Shown piece by piece: positions 9,580 through 18,330 of a stretch of 22,486 nucleotides of DNA; positions within the stretch are counted from its first letter, which is position 1; each line of letters opens with the position of its first letter. The position numbers were made by a program, and so were the translations under genes. Under the pieces are notes generated by a model. That model had not been told where the DNA came from. It ran no database searches and saw only the letters and a program-made list of their open reading frames with translations. The DNA is from WVZH01 sp034430425 (GTDB taxonomy: Bacteria; Chloroflexota; Anaerolineae; Anaerolineales; E44-bin32): NCBI GenBank assembly GCA_034430425.1, contig DAOUEK010000079.1, positions 1 to 22,486 of the forward strand, written 5' to 3'.

Positions 9580-10875
9580 ATGAGCGTAGAGATGACAGAA
9601 GAGAAAAAAGGTAGAAAGCATAAAACAACGAAACAGGCTGACAAGCAGACTGATTTCGAGGCGCGCTTCGATCTTCATGATGATGTGAATCCATATTCCG
9701 AAGAAGAACATCCCGGGATTGGTCAACTCGTCGAACTGGGGAAAGAACGGGGATATGTAACTATCGATGATATCCTCTCGATCTTTCCTGAAGTGGAACG
9801 CGATATCGATCAACTCGAAGATGCTTATGCAGCGCTGATCAGCGCAGGCGTTAATATTCACGATGATGAGCGTAAAGATGAAACGGATGAGAGCGCGCAA
9901 GACGAATCCACGGATCAGAATGGTTCAGCTGCCGAGTTGGAAGAAGAAAACTATCTTTCTGCCGTGGATACAGATGACACAGTAGGACTATATTTAAAAG
10001 AGGTCGGACGTGTGCCGTTGTTGACGGCTGAAGAAGAAGTATCGCTGGCGAAACGAATCGAAAGAGGGAGAACGGCGAGAGAAAATCTGGCAGAAAATTC
10101 GGTATCGCTGACAAAGAGACGCGAATACCAAATGCTCATCGAAGATGGTTGGGCTGCACGCGAGCATCTAATCACTGCCAATTCTCGCCTGGTGATCAGT
10201 GTCGCCAAGAAGTACATGCGCAGAGGAGTGCCTTTCCTGGACCTGATTCAGGAAGGGAATATCGGATTGATCCGGGCAGCGAAGAAATTCGATTACCGCC
10301 GAGGGCATAAATTCTCCACGTATGCAACATGGTGGATCCGACAAGCTGTAACCCGGGCGATCGCCGACCAAGGTCGTACGATTCGTGTGCCGGTTCATAT
10401 GGGAGATCAAATCAACAAGCTGCTGCGGGTTTCGCATCAATTAACACAGGAATTGGGAAGAGATCCGACGACGGAGGAGCTTGCCAAGTCTTTAGATGTG
10501 CCGCCGAAAAAAGTTGAAAACATGATCCAGGTGGCACGAAGACCGCTTTCTCTGGAGACGCCCACAGATGAGGAAGAAGATTCTGAATTGGGTGATTTCA
10601 TCGAAGATTCTGATTCTCCTGCACCCCCTGATGCCGTCATGCACAATTTACTGAAGGAGCATCTGCGTGATGTGCTCACAAATCTTCCTCCCAGAGAAGT
10701 TCACATCCTGCAGCTTCGTTATGGCCTGATGGATGGTCAGAGCTATACGTTGGAAGAGGTGGGGCGCAAGATGGGCGTGACGCGGGAGCGCGTGCGTCAA
10801 ATTGAAGCGCAGGCGCTGAACCGACTGCGTCATCCGGGTCATCGTCGTAAATTGGTCGATTACTTGCTGGATTGA
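9580..10875 (+). CDS. rpoD: RNA polymerase principal-type sigma factor (sigma-70, RpoD/SigA)
   Basis: A 431-residue sigma factor with the complete group 1 layout. A region 1.1-like helical segment lies at about 45-92, followed by an acidic linker rich in Asp and Glu (95-130). Region 1.2 is at 132-163 (DTVGLYLKEVGRVPLLTAEEE). Region 2 is at about 190-272, with NSRLVISVAKKY, FLDLIQEGNIGLIRAAKKFDY and the DNA-melting and -10-reading segment FSTYATWWIRQAVTRAI. Region 3 is at about 275-345. Region 4 is at 355-425, with the helix-turn-helix YTLEEVGRKMGVTRERVRQIE. It ends RHPGHRRKLVDYLL as usual. The RpoC-binding and -10 residues look intact, so it should recognise TTGACA/TATAAT promoters like those seen here. 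The ATG has no ribosome site and sits 6 bases after an extended -10. Chloroflexota can carry several RpoD paralogs, so being the only housekeeping sigma is not proven. Confidence 0.95.
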   Translation: MSVEMTEEKKGRKHKTTKQADKQTDFEARFDLHDDVNPYSEEEHPGIGQLVELGKERGYVTIDDILSIFPEVERDIDQLEDAYAALISAGVNIHDDERKDETDESAQDESTDQNGSAAELEEENYLSAVDTDDTVGLYLKEVGRVPLLTAEEEVSLAKRIERGRTARENLAENSVSLTKRREYQMLIEDGWAAREHLITANSRLVISVAKKYMRRGVPFLDLIQEGNIGLIRAAKKFDYRRGHKFSTYATWWIRQAVTRAIADQGRTIRVPVHMGDQINKLLRVSHQLTQELGRDPTTEELAKSLDVPPKKVENMIQVARRPLSLETPTDEEEDSELGDFIEDSDSPAPPDAVMHNLLKEHLRDVLTNLPPREVHILQLRYGLMDGQSYTLEEVGRKMGVTRERVRQIEAQALNRLRHPGHRRKLVDYLLD

Positions 10876-12203
10876 TTGGCTTCTTGCGTTTTATCCGACA
10901 GGCCGCCGCTTCGTCGTGCGGCCTGTTTTTGTGTTAACTGCAGCAGCTCTTCAATACTGTATGCCGCCCAAAGGCAAATGAAGGGTACGATGGGAATCCA
11001 GTAGCGTTGGTAGGGGAGCGGGATGGCGATGAGCAGGGATACCAGCTGTAAGACGGTCGCCAATAGGAGAAGTGCTCGTTTACGCTTGCCCTGACGGTCA
11101 CGTGCGAGTGTCAAATAATGCAAGCCCATGACCATGCCAAGAACGGTCAGGAAGAGTAATAAACCGGCCCCAAGGGGATTGCGGAATAAATTGTGCAGCG
11201 GGTTGGCCAGGTAGACCTTAACCATGGGTGCAATCTGTGTTTGATAGTTCCCTACCTCTTCGAATTGCAGCGGCGACAGATATAAATGCCTCAGCATAAC
11301 CGCCGTTCTCATTGGGAATGTATCCAGAACCTGAGCCGGCTGCAGCTCTCGCAGCGTGTTGACTTGCCTTTCTACGAATTCCTGGCGGGCATTCCAGATT
11401 TGTGTGAATGCCTGGATCGGATCAGTCCAGGCGATCGGACTGAGAATGAAAATCGTTAGCGCTGCGACGGAAGCATAAATCAGGATGTTCCGAAGGATTC
11501 GTGAGCGATTCGATGTTTCATGAGAAGGTATCCAGGCGCAAGCCAGGAAATTGACCAGCAGCAATGGGGCGCAGGAGTATTTCGCTGATGCTGCCAGCGC
11601 TGCCCCCAAACCCGCTAGCCAGGGTTTGCGATCGGCCTCGAACATGCCCATGATGGCCATGCACACGCCGAAAGTCAGTACCCCTTCTGCCATTGCTCTT
11701 CGATTGTGAAGTAAGATGAGGGCGTTCGTAGCGAAGAGGAAAACTGCAGCGTATCCCATCGTTTTACTCCGCAATGCCACGCCATTGCGATACATCAGGA
11801 GCAGACTGAACGGCAGGAGCAGGGTGATGAATAGTCGGCCTGCATTGAGCAATGCATCTGTAGGCAGGGCACCCGCTGCTTGATTTTCTTGCCAGGTCTT
11901 GGACCAATCCCAATCGGTGGATACAGCCTCCGGACCATAGCCCGCAAGACGTCTTCCCATCCCAAGCACGTACTTAGTCAGCGGGGCGTTTAGTGCTCTG
12001 TATGTCTGATCGTAATCATCCGGATTGGAGGAATCCCAGGCGAGTGAGAGCGGATCTGTGAAGAAGCTTTCGAAATCGCGACTCTGGTAGAGCAGCGAAC
12101 TCTCATCCGGATGAAAGGGAACACTTTCCACACCCTGCGCTATCCAAACGATATAGACGGCAAACAGGATGGGGATAAAGAGGAAACGAATATGACGTTT
12201 CAT
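10860..12203 (-). CDS. GT-C/PMT-type membrane glycosyltransferase
   Basis: A 447-residue polytopic membrane protein. After the first helix, residues 31-34 read HPDE, the acidic first-loop motif of GT39/ArnT-like GT-C enzymes. These transfer sugars from polyprenyl-phosphate donors on the outer face of the membrane. The following loop (YRALNAPLTKYVLGMGRRLAG) also fits, with the NxPLTKY segment common in this group. About ten hydrophobic helices follow, including SAKYSCAPLLLVNFLACAW. A short basic, polar tail ends the protein. Its ATG overlaps the stop of the upstream glycosyltransferase gene (ATGA), so the two are coupled. Its last 16 bases overlap the end of rpoD on the other strand and contain the antisense terminator of rpoD. 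Donor and acceptor are unknown. Confidence 0.82.
   Translation of the reverse strand: MKRHIRFLFIPILFAVYIVWIAQGVESVPFHPDESSLLYQSRDFESFFTDPLSLAWDSSNPDDYDQTYRALNAPLTKYVLGMGRRLAGYGPEAVSTDWDWSKTWQENQAAGALPTDALLNAGRLFITLLLPFSLLLMYRNGVALRSKTMGYAAVFLFATNALILLHNRRAMAEGVLTFGVCMAIMGMFEADRKPWLAGLGAALAASAKYSCAPLLLVNFLACAWIPSHETSNRSRILRNILIYASVAALTIFILSPIAWTDPIQAFTQIWNARQEFVERQVNTLRELQPAQVLDTFPMRTAVMLRHLYLSPLQFEEVGNYQTQIAPMVKVYLANPLHNLFRNPLGAGLLLFLTVLGMVMGLHYLTLARDRQGKRKRALLLLATVLQLVSLLIAIPLPYQRYWIPIVPFICLWAAYSIEELLQLTQKQAARRSGGLSDKTQEANQSSK
10898..10930 (+). terminator. intrinsic terminator of rpoD inside the neighbouring coding region
   Basis: A 9-bp stem ACAGGCCGC/GCGGCCTGT with an 11-base loop is followed by TTTTT on the plus strand, starting 23 bases after the rpoD stop. 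The same bases encode residues near the C-terminus of the convergent glycosyltransferase (about QAARRSGG). There is no matching T-run on the other strand, so it should stop rpoD transcripts only. Confidence 0.78.
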
Positions 12204-13723
12204 CGAAGCGACACTCGTTGATAGATCAACATACCTTCACTGGAGTAGATATCGGTTTGAAAACGCGTGTCTATTACGTATTGCGCGTTGAACGCTTCGT
12301 CGTCTCGAAGCGTATTGCGGATATACACCTCTAAGGTGACAAAATAATCCGGATTGGAATCCAGAATAAGTTCCTTAGGAATGGCATAGTTAATTACGTA
12401 GGCGGAATCTGGAATGGGGTAGTACGACAAGGATTGTGGAGAGATCAAACCGATGGTATCCAGAATATAGGCGCCGGTGTAGTAACCCAAGGCGCCGATA
12501 TCGCCTGCGGCGAGTACTTGATCCGGCTGGATTCGTCCTTGCAGTTCTTCCGCTGCCCTGAGGTAGAGGAGTTCCAATTCAATGTAGGCCATTTTGGGAG
12601 CGGGGCGGTTGGGGCCATGATCGGGGTGAAGAGTCCAACTAAAAAGCGTGGAGATAAATGCCAGTGATGCAACAATGGCGAGTAAAGCGGGAGGCTTCCA
12701 GTGCTGGCCAAGCCGTTCCACGCCGATGAAAATTCCCAGGATGTAGATTGGGAGTGGTGGGGTCAGGTACCAGCGAAAGATGAGGGGATTGGCGATAGCG
12801 AAGACAATCAAGTAAATCCATGGAAAAACGAAGATCGGCCAGGCGGTCTTTTTATTTCCTACCGCGCCCGATGCCCCGATAAGAAACAACGTCAGGTAGA
12901 TCACAAATCCTGCACCGATCCACCAGTTCCCGAGTAATTCCTGGCCGAGGAAGGGGGTGCCATAATGCTGCAGCAATCGCGTCAGGGCCGCGTCTGAAGG
13001 TAAATGGTATGCGGCAACTTTGGCGAGAATGGAGTGTGGGATAGGATTGCCGTATGCCAGGTATCCGATGACAGCCCAGCAGGCTGCGGGGAAACTGAAC
13101 GCCGCAATTTCTTTCACGCCCGATTGAGTGATCTGGCGCTCTTTGCGCCATTGCATTGCATGGCGACGAAGTCGTTCGATCGCAAGAGGGCCGATGAACA
13201 ACAGCGCGTCCGGACGCGTGAGCAGGCTCAGGCTTGCCGACAAGGAAGCCCAAATTGGCCTGTTCGTCGAATGTAAGTAAAATGTTGAGACCATCATGAG
13301 CACAAACAAACTCGTCTCCATGCCGCCAATGGCAAAAGTGACGGAGAACGGAGCGATGGCCCATATGATCGCTGCCGCGAATCCGGCGCGCCGATATCCA
13401 AGTGTCTCTCCGAGTTTAATCAGTAGGCAGCAGGTTAGGCTGTCCGCCATCGCGTTGAGGATGGTTGCCAAGACGGGAAATGAGGCTTGTGCGCCACCAC
13501 CCAACAAGCCCAAACCCGTCATGAGGAGCGCATATACAGGTGTCGTTGTACCCAATACAGCTTCGCCTGGATTGTAGACCAATCCATGACCGGAAATCAG
13601 GTTCTGGGCATAGCGAAAGGTGATAAAGGCGTCGTCAATCGTACGCGGACCGGGAAGAGTTCGAGAAACGAATGAAACGACGAATACAACTGTTAGTGGA
13701 TTCAATAACCGGCGAAAGCGCAT
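12200..13723 (-). CDS. GT-C membrane glycosyltransferase with DDAF motif
   Basis: A 507-residue membrane protein from this start. The first extracytoplasmic loop has IDDAFITFRYAQNLISGHGLVYNPGE (DDAF at 30-33). This is the pattern of GT-C enzymes related to bacterial arabinosyl- and mannosyl-transferases that use polyprenyl-phosphate sugars. About ten to eleven helices follow, then a soluble C-terminal domain of about 110 residues (from about residue 390) with AAGDIGALGYYTGAYILDTIGLISP, a motif frequent at the end of this family. The start is uncertain. The ATG at 13723 lies 6 bases after a TATAAT box and would give a leaderless mRNA. An ATG at 13738 lies inside the promoter and has no ribosome site. 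It is the first of two coupled genes and divergent from the 13751 gene, with only 27 bases between them. Confidence 0.82.
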   Translation of the reverse strand: MRFRRLLNPLTVVFVVSFVSRTLPGPRTIDDAFITFRYAQNLISGHGLVYNPGEAVLGTTTPVYALLMTGLGLLGGGAQASFPVLATILNAMADSLTCCLLIKLGETLGYRRAGFAAAIIWAIAPFSVTFAIGGMETSLFVLMMVSTFYLHSTNRPIWASLSASLSLLTRPDALLFIGPLAIERLRRHAMQWRKERQITQSGVKEIAAFSFPAACWAVIGYLAYGNPIPHSILAKVAAYHLPSDAALTRLLQHYGTPFLGQELLGNWWIGAGFVIYLTLFLIGASGAVGNKKTAWPIFVFPWIYLIVFAIANPLIFRWYLTPPLPIYILGIFIGVERLGQHWKPPALLAIVASLAFISTLFSWTLHPDHGPNRPAPKMAYIELELLYLRAAEELQGRIQPDQVLAAGDIGALGYYTGAYILDTIGLISPQSLSYYPIPDSAYVINYAIPKELILDSNPDYFVTLEVYIRNTLRDDEAFNAQYVIDTRFQTDIYSSEGMLIYQRVSLR

Positions 13724-13729
13724 GAGTGG

Positions 13730-13735
13730 ATTATA
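13730..13735 (-). promoter_or_regulatory. -10 box of the leftward glycosyltransferase pair, leaderless layout
   Basis: TATAAT, a perfect -10 consensus on the minus strand, lies exactly 6 bases before the ATG at 13723. This is the same spacing as at rpoD. No convincing -35 box is seen 17 bases upstream. The same bases read TATACA on the plus strand (13732-13737) and could serve as a weak -10 for the divergent gene. Confidence 0.55.
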
Positions 13736-13750
13736 CATAGGTGGAATTTG

Positions 13751-15370
13751 GTGGGAAAGCGTCTGAATCCAAGATTATTACACCTTGCAGCACCTTTGAT
13801 CATTCTCGCCATTGGGGTCGGTTTCAAAGGTATTCTACTGGCGATGGATGTGTTCCCCTTTAACGCCGATGAAGCCATTGTGGGATTGATGGCACGGCAT
13901 ATATTAAAAGGGGAGTGGCCAACATTCTTCTATGGACAGGCGTACCTGGGAAGCTTGGATGCAGCCTTCGTGGCGTTTGGAATGGCATTGTTCGGGAAAA
14001 AGGTTCTCGTCATTCGACTGGTGCAGATCGTGCTTTATACGGGCACCATCCTCACGACGATACATCTCGGAGAGAAGATTTTTCAATCTCGATGGACAGG
14101 CTGGGCGGCGGGTTTGCTGATGGCCATCCCGGCAGTAAACGTCACTTTGTACACAACCATCTCTTTGGGAGGATATGGAGAGGCGTTGTTGATTGGAAAT
14201 CTTCTACTTATTCTCACACTGAAGATCGTTAAATCTCCAGACTCGAAAGGACTTTACCTGGTATGGGGTGGGCTGGCGGGATTGGGGTTTTGGATTTTTG
14301 GTCTTACCTTGATCTATAGTCTACCCTGTGGGATTTTGATTCTCTGGAAACTTACCAAGCAATTACAAAAGAAAGCGATCGGTGTTCGCGTTGGACTCTT
14401 GCTGATGGCAGCAGCTATTGGGGCTTTGCCCTGGATTGTATGGGCAGTATCGCATGGCCCTGGAAAATTGATACAGGAGATGATGGGATCGGCGATTGCA
14501 GGTGCTTCATCCGGCAGTGTCTGGGAAACGATCTTGACGCGCCTTCGCAATTTCATCCTGTTTGGTATAAGTGTGATCTTTGGCTTGAGGCCTCCCTGGG
14601 AGGCGCGTTGGCTTGCACTCCCGCTGCTTCCTTTTGCGTTTGCTTTTTGGTTGGTTATTGCCTTCAATGCATTTTCTCGCATGAAAGGCTGGAGTTCACA
14701 GCACTTTGGCCAATTGTTGCTGTATGGTGTTTGTGGTTTCCTTATTATTGGATATTTGTTTTCTCCATTTGGTGCGGATCCTTCGGGCAGGTATTTTCTT
14801 CCGCTTGCCGTACCGATGTCGCTTTTTGCGGCTGATTTTCTAATCGATACAAAGCCGAAGTTACAGGCGAAGTGGGCTATCGCATTGTTGCTCGGAATCC
14901 TGTCCTTTAATCTATGGGGAAATCTGCAATCTGCCTTTCGATATCCACCGGGAATTACCTCGCAATTCGATGCTGTCACCCGGATCGATCATCATTATGA
15001 TGAAGCGTTGATCGATTTTCTTGTTCAGCAAGGTGAGATGCGAGGGTATTCTAATTATTGGGTGGCATATCCCCTGGCATTTCTTTCGGATGAGCGTTTG
15101 ATCTACATACCCATGCTGCCGTACCATCAAGATTTCCGGCATACTTCCAGGGATAATCGATACGAACCATATAATCCGATGGTCACATCTGCTGATCATG
15201 TCGCCTACATCACAGCCAACCATGCAGCACTTGACCAATTTCTTCGTGATGGATTTGAAGCGCAAGACTTGCACTGGCGTGAAATTCAGATTGGGGATTA
15301 TCAGGTTTTTTATAATCTGGAACCTTCGATCCATATCGACAATCTGGATCCGGCCTGGCCAATCGAGTGA
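13751..15370 (+). CDS. GT-C/PMT-like membrane glycosyltransferase
   Basis: About 539 residues. After one N-terminal helix, the first loop carries FPFNADEAIVGLMARHILKG, with the acidic DE pair at about 40-41. Then comes PTFFYGQAYLGSLDAAF, a first-loop pattern common in Chloroflexota membrane glycosyltransferases of the GT39/PMT group. About ten helices follow, and the last 130 residues form a soluble outer domain (from about FDAVTRIDHHYDEALIDFL). The GTG at 13751 has AGGTGG (13738-13743) 7 bases upstream. A TTG one codon earlier (13748) is possible. It is the first gene of a plus-strand run of glycan genes, 30 bases before the next one. It probably adds one sugar to a lipid-linked or surface glycan; the substrate is not known. 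Confidence 0.8.
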   Translation: MGKRLNPRLLHLAAPLIILAIGVGFKGILLAMDVFPFNADEAIVGLMARHILKGEWPTFFYGQAYLGSLDAAFVAFGMALFGKKVLVIRLVQIVLYTGTILTTIHLGEKIFQSRWTGWAAGLLMAIPAVNVTLYTTISLGGYGEALLIGNLLLILTLKIVKSPDSKGLYLVWGGLAGLGFWIFGLTLIYSLPCGILILWKLTKQLQKKAIGVRVGLLLMAAAIGALPWIVWAVSHGPGKLIQEMMGSAIAGASSGSVWETILTRLRNFILFGISVIFGLRPPWEARWLALPLLPFAFAFWLVIAFNAFSRMKGWSSQHFGQLLLYGVCGFLIIGYLFSPFGADPSGRYFLPLAVPMSLFAADFLIDTKPKLQAKWAIALLLGILSFNLWGNLQSAFRYPPGITSQFDAVTRIDHHYDEALIDFLVQQGEMRGYSNYWVAYPLAFLSDERLIYIPMLPYHQDFRHTSRDNRYEPYNPMVTSADHVAYITANHAALDQFLRDGFEAQDLHWREIQIGDYQVFYNLEPSIHIDNLDPAWPIE

Positions 15371-15389
15371 GCGATATGGATGCTTAAGT

Positions 15390-15395
15390 GAGGTG
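15390..15395 (+). promoter_or_regulatory. ribosome binding site supporting a TTG start
   Basis: GAGGTG ends 5 bases before the TTG at 15401, and no ATG or GTG in that frame lies close by. It supports TTG as the real start of the downstream gene. Confidence 0.55.
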
Positions 15396-15400
15396 CTGCA

Positions 15401-16867
15401 TTGAGTTTTCGTAGATTGGTTCTGTGCTTTACTTTCCTGGCCATCTTCACGATGGCGGTGCGTGTATCCATTGATACCGATACATGGTGGCATTTGGCCG
15501 CAGGAAAGCGTATCGTCGAAACCGGCGAGATTATTCATGAAGATCCCTTCTCACTTACACGGCAAGGCCAGTCTTGGATCTATCCGGGTTGGCTATCCCA
15601 GGTCATTTTATTTCGATCCTATGATCAATGGGGATATCAAGGGTTGATCTTGTTGACGGCGTTGTTTGTTGTCCTGGCATTCGCCTGTGTCTGGCCTCTG
15701 CTGGATGGACCGCCGCTCATGCGTGCAGGCACTATCCTTCTGGCGGCCTCGGTTTCAGCCGTCTATTGGTCTGCCCGTCCGCAAATTATGAGTTTTACAC
15801 TCTCGGGGGCTTTTTTACTCCTGCTGGTGAAAGTGCGTGACGGCAATTATCGCTTGGTCCTGATACTGCCGTTCATCATGGCATTGTGGACCAATCTGCA
15901 TGGTGGTTTTGCCATTGGGTTTATTCTAATCGTCGGTTTTTTGGTCGGGGAAATAATGGAAGCCGTAAGTGTGATCGTACGCGATGGGGCTCCATTAAAA
16001 TCGATGTGGCTTCAGTATCGCGGAAGATTTCTGCTGTGGATCGGGATTGGTTTTGCTTGTGCTGTGGCGGTTATCTTTAACCCCCATGGAACTCAAATGC
16101 TGCTTTATCCGTTTAAAACTATCTCTGTAGGTGCACTGCAAGATTATCTCCAGGAGTGGCAGTCACCGAATTTCCACGAGCTTAGAATGCAGCCATTTCT
16201 ATGGATGTTATTACTTCTTCTCGGAAGTCTCGCTTTCTCGAAAGAGGAAGTTACATGGACCTCGCTCATCCTGGTGACAGGATTCACTTATTTGAGTCTT
16301 GTTGCTGCTCGCAATATTGGTCTTTTCGCTCTGGTCACGGCGCCCTTGCTGTGCAAGCATGGGTATATCGCCATAGGCCCTTTTATCAATCGGAAAAAAC
16401 AAGATAAAAAAATCCCGGAAGGGGTCGCCCGAATCCTCAATTTGGTAATCTTTGTTTTGATCGTAATTGCTGCGGGTATAAATTCAATCGTACATTTGGA
16501 CAATGAGTATATTCAGGAAGAGTTATCCGGGCAGCTTCCCGTTCAAGCCGTGAGCGTCATACGAGATAACGAGTTGTATGGAAATCTGTTTAATTCTTAT
16601 AATTGGGGTGGGTATATAATCTGGTCTTCCTATCCGGAGATATTGAGCTTTGTTGATGGACGAACGGATTTATTTGATAATGAAATTTTAGATGACTACC
16701 TTATTACGTGGCTTGCCGAACCGGGATGGGAAGAAATTCTAGATTTCTGGAATATCGAAGTTGCATTACTTGAGCCTGAGTCACCTTTAGCGAAGGTTTT
16801 AAACATCTCTGGCTGGAACGCTGTGTATAAAGACGAACAGGCCGTGGTACTCACAAATTCCCAATAG
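15401..16867 (+). CDS. polytopic membrane protein of GT-C-like fold (DTDTWWHLAAG family)
   Basis: A 488-residue protein starting with TTG. The first loop reads DTDTWWHLAAGKRIVETGEI (25-44), then EDPFSLTRQGQSWIYPGWLSQ. This arrangement is seen in many bacterial membrane proteins annotated only as hypothetical, and it resembles a GT-C first loop with paired aspartates. About ten helices follow, then a soluble outer C-terminal domain of about 110 residues with LYGNLFNSYNWGGYIIW and FVDGRTDLFDNEILDDY, which is conserved in that family. It lies 30 bases after the preceding glycosyltransferase and probably shares its mRNA. A glycosyltransferase role is inferred from fold-like layout and neighbours only. 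Confidence 0.75.
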   Translation: MSFRRLVLCFTFLAIFTMAVRVSIDTDTWWHLAAGKRIVETGEIIHEDPFSLTRQGQSWIYPGWLSQVILFRSYDQWGYQGLILLTALFVVLAFACVWPLLDGPPLMRAGTILLAASVSAVYWSARPQIMSFTLSGAFLLLLVKVRDGNYRLVLILPFIMALWTNLHGGFAIGFILIVGFLVGEIMEAVSVIVRDGAPLKSMWLQYRGRFLLWIGIGFACAVAVIFNPHGTQMLLYPFKTISVGALQDYLQEWQSPNFHELRMQPFLWMLLLLLGSLAFSKEEVTWTSLILVTGFTYLSLVAARNIGLFALVTAPLLCKHGYIAIGPFINRKKQDKKIPEGVARILNLVIFVLIVIAAGINSIVHLDNEYIQEELSGQLPVQAVSVIRDNELYGNLFNSYNWGGYIIWSSYPEILSFVDGRTDLFDNEILDDYLITWLAEPGWEEILDFWNIEVALLEPESPLAKVLNISGWNAVYKDEQAVVLTNSQ

Positions 16868-17021
16868 ATCGTCGGGGCTCCATTTGGGCAGCATTAATTC
16901 ATAGAATATTTCTATCTAACGTCCGACATTTCCTGGGGAAATTGTCATTCTGGAGTTCTGGCTTAGTGAATAGGCGACAGGGAAGCAAGTAGTTCCTAGT
17001 TGAGTGATTTATAAGCTTTTT

Positions 17022-17026
17022 GGAGG
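17022..17026 (+). promoter_or_regulatory. ribosome binding site supporting a TTG start
   Basis: GGAGG lies 6 bases before the TTG at 17033 and fixes this as the likely start of the GT87-like gene. Confidence 0.65.
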
Positions 17027-17032
17027 TGTTGC

Positions 17033-18277
17033 TTGCGTTTTATAAGTGATTGGAAACAAAAAATAACTTACGCGATAATACCAGTTGTTCTGATCGGTTT
17101 GGTAATCGTTAGCTATCAATTGGCCGTAGAAACTCCGGGAGGAAATGATTTTCTCCCCCGCTGGAAAGGAGCCCGCTTATGGCTTTTAGAGAATAGAGAC
17201 CCTTATGACGAAGAAGTAAGTCTCGCCGCTCAAATTGATATCTTGGGGCGGCCAGCGGATCCCGCGAAATTGGAGGATCTTGCGCATTTCTATTACCCGC
17301 TGTATTCAATGTTGTTCTTCGGTCCATTTGGCTTGCTCCCATATACATATGCGCGCGCAATTATGACGACGATTCTGGTGATCGTCCTTCCAGTGCTGCT
17401 ATGGATGGGTCTACGTATCGCCAATTGGAAACCGGGTGTCACGATGACGGCACTTCTCATGGGTTTCTCTATATTCTGGTATCCAGGCGTTCGAACTATT
17501 TTCCTTGCGCAATTCTCGGCAATCAACGCTGCATTTATGATTGGCGCATTATTGGCGATTCGTCGCAGGAGTGATGCATTAGGGGGCGTGTTATTAGCCT
17601 TATCAACGATGAAACCACAAATGTCGTTTCTACTTATTCCATTCGTGTTGTTATGGGCAATATCCCAGAAACGCTGGCGTTTGATTCGATGGGCAGCAGG
17701 TACTGAAGGACTGTTTTTCGCTGGCTCTCTTGCACTGGTGCCCGATTGGCCCATTCGTTGGATCTGGCAAGTTATGGAATATGCAAAGTACACTGTGGAA
17801 GGACAACCAATTGCCATAATCGCCAGTGTATTTCCTGCCTATTCGGACAGTATCACGAGAATTCTGACAGGTATTATTCTTTTTTATCTGGGTCTCGAGT
17901 GGGTCTTAGCATGGAGAAAAGGTGACAGCTGGTTTCAATGGACCGCAGCAATTACGATTGTAGTTACCAATATCGTAGCCTATCGAACCGCAACCACGAG
18001 CTATGTGGTCATGATCCCAGCGCTCTGCATCATTTTCAGCACATGGGTTCGACGCTGGAACAAGCAGGGAAATCTTTCCGTTGTGTTCGCGATTATCTTT
18101 CTCTTTCTGGGAATGTGGGTTTTATTCCTTGCAAGCATAACGGGCAATCAAGAAAGTTCGATAATGTATCCTCCATTGCCGATTATTACCTTTATTGGAT
18201 TACTCTGGGTACGTTGGTGGGCAATCCGGCAGGAGAAACTGCCTTTTGAAGGATCCTTGACCGAGCAGGGAATATGA
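17033..18277 (+). CDS. GT87/DUF2029-type membrane mannosyltransferase-like protein
   Basis: A 414-residue membrane protein starting at TTG. The first loop has GGNDFLPRWKGARLWLLENRDPYDEE (about 37-61), then HFYYPLYSMLFFGPFGLLPY. Together these are typical of the DUF2029/GT87 family, whose studied members are polyprenyl-phosphomannose-dependent alpha-mannosyltransferases. About ten helices and the segment ALSTMKPQMSFLLIPF (family KPQ motif) follow. There is no large C-terminal soluble domain. It is separated from the gene before by 165 bases, the widest gap in the plus-strand run, so it may have its own promoter, though none stands out. An ATAGAA-TAT-TTCTAT inverted repeat is in that gap (16901-16915). 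The match to GT87 is good; the sugar is unknown. Confidence 0.82.
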   Translation: MRFISDWKQKITYAIIPVVLIGLVIVSYQLAVETPGGNDFLPRWKGARLWLLENRDPYDEEVSLAAQIDILGRPADPAKLEDLAHFYYPLYSMLFFGPFGLLPYTYARAIMTTILVIVLPVLLWMGLRIANWKPGVTMTALLMGFSIFWYPGVRTIFLAQFSAINAAFMIGALLAIRRRSDALGGVLLALSTMKPQMSFLLIPFVLLWAISQKRWRLIRWAAGTEGLFFAGSLALVPDWPIRWIWQVMEYAKYTVEGQPIAIIASVFPAYSDSITRILTGIILFYLGLEWVLAWRKGDSWFQWTAAITIVVTNIVAYRTATTSYVVMIPALCIIFSTWVRRWNKQGNLSVVFAIIFLFLGMWVLFLASITGNQESSIMYPPLPIITFIGLLWVRWWAIRQEKLPFEGSLTEQGI

Positions 18278-18330
18278 TCTATTCGACCGGCATAATCATT
18301 TGCAGCCATCTCTGGGGAAGCGAGTAAAAA

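Noticed and set aside
16901..16915. Inverted repeat ATAGAA-TAT-TTCTAT in the 165-base gap between glycan genes
   Set aside because: AT-only stem without a T-run, so not a terminator. Could be an operator, but such short AT repeats are expected by chance.
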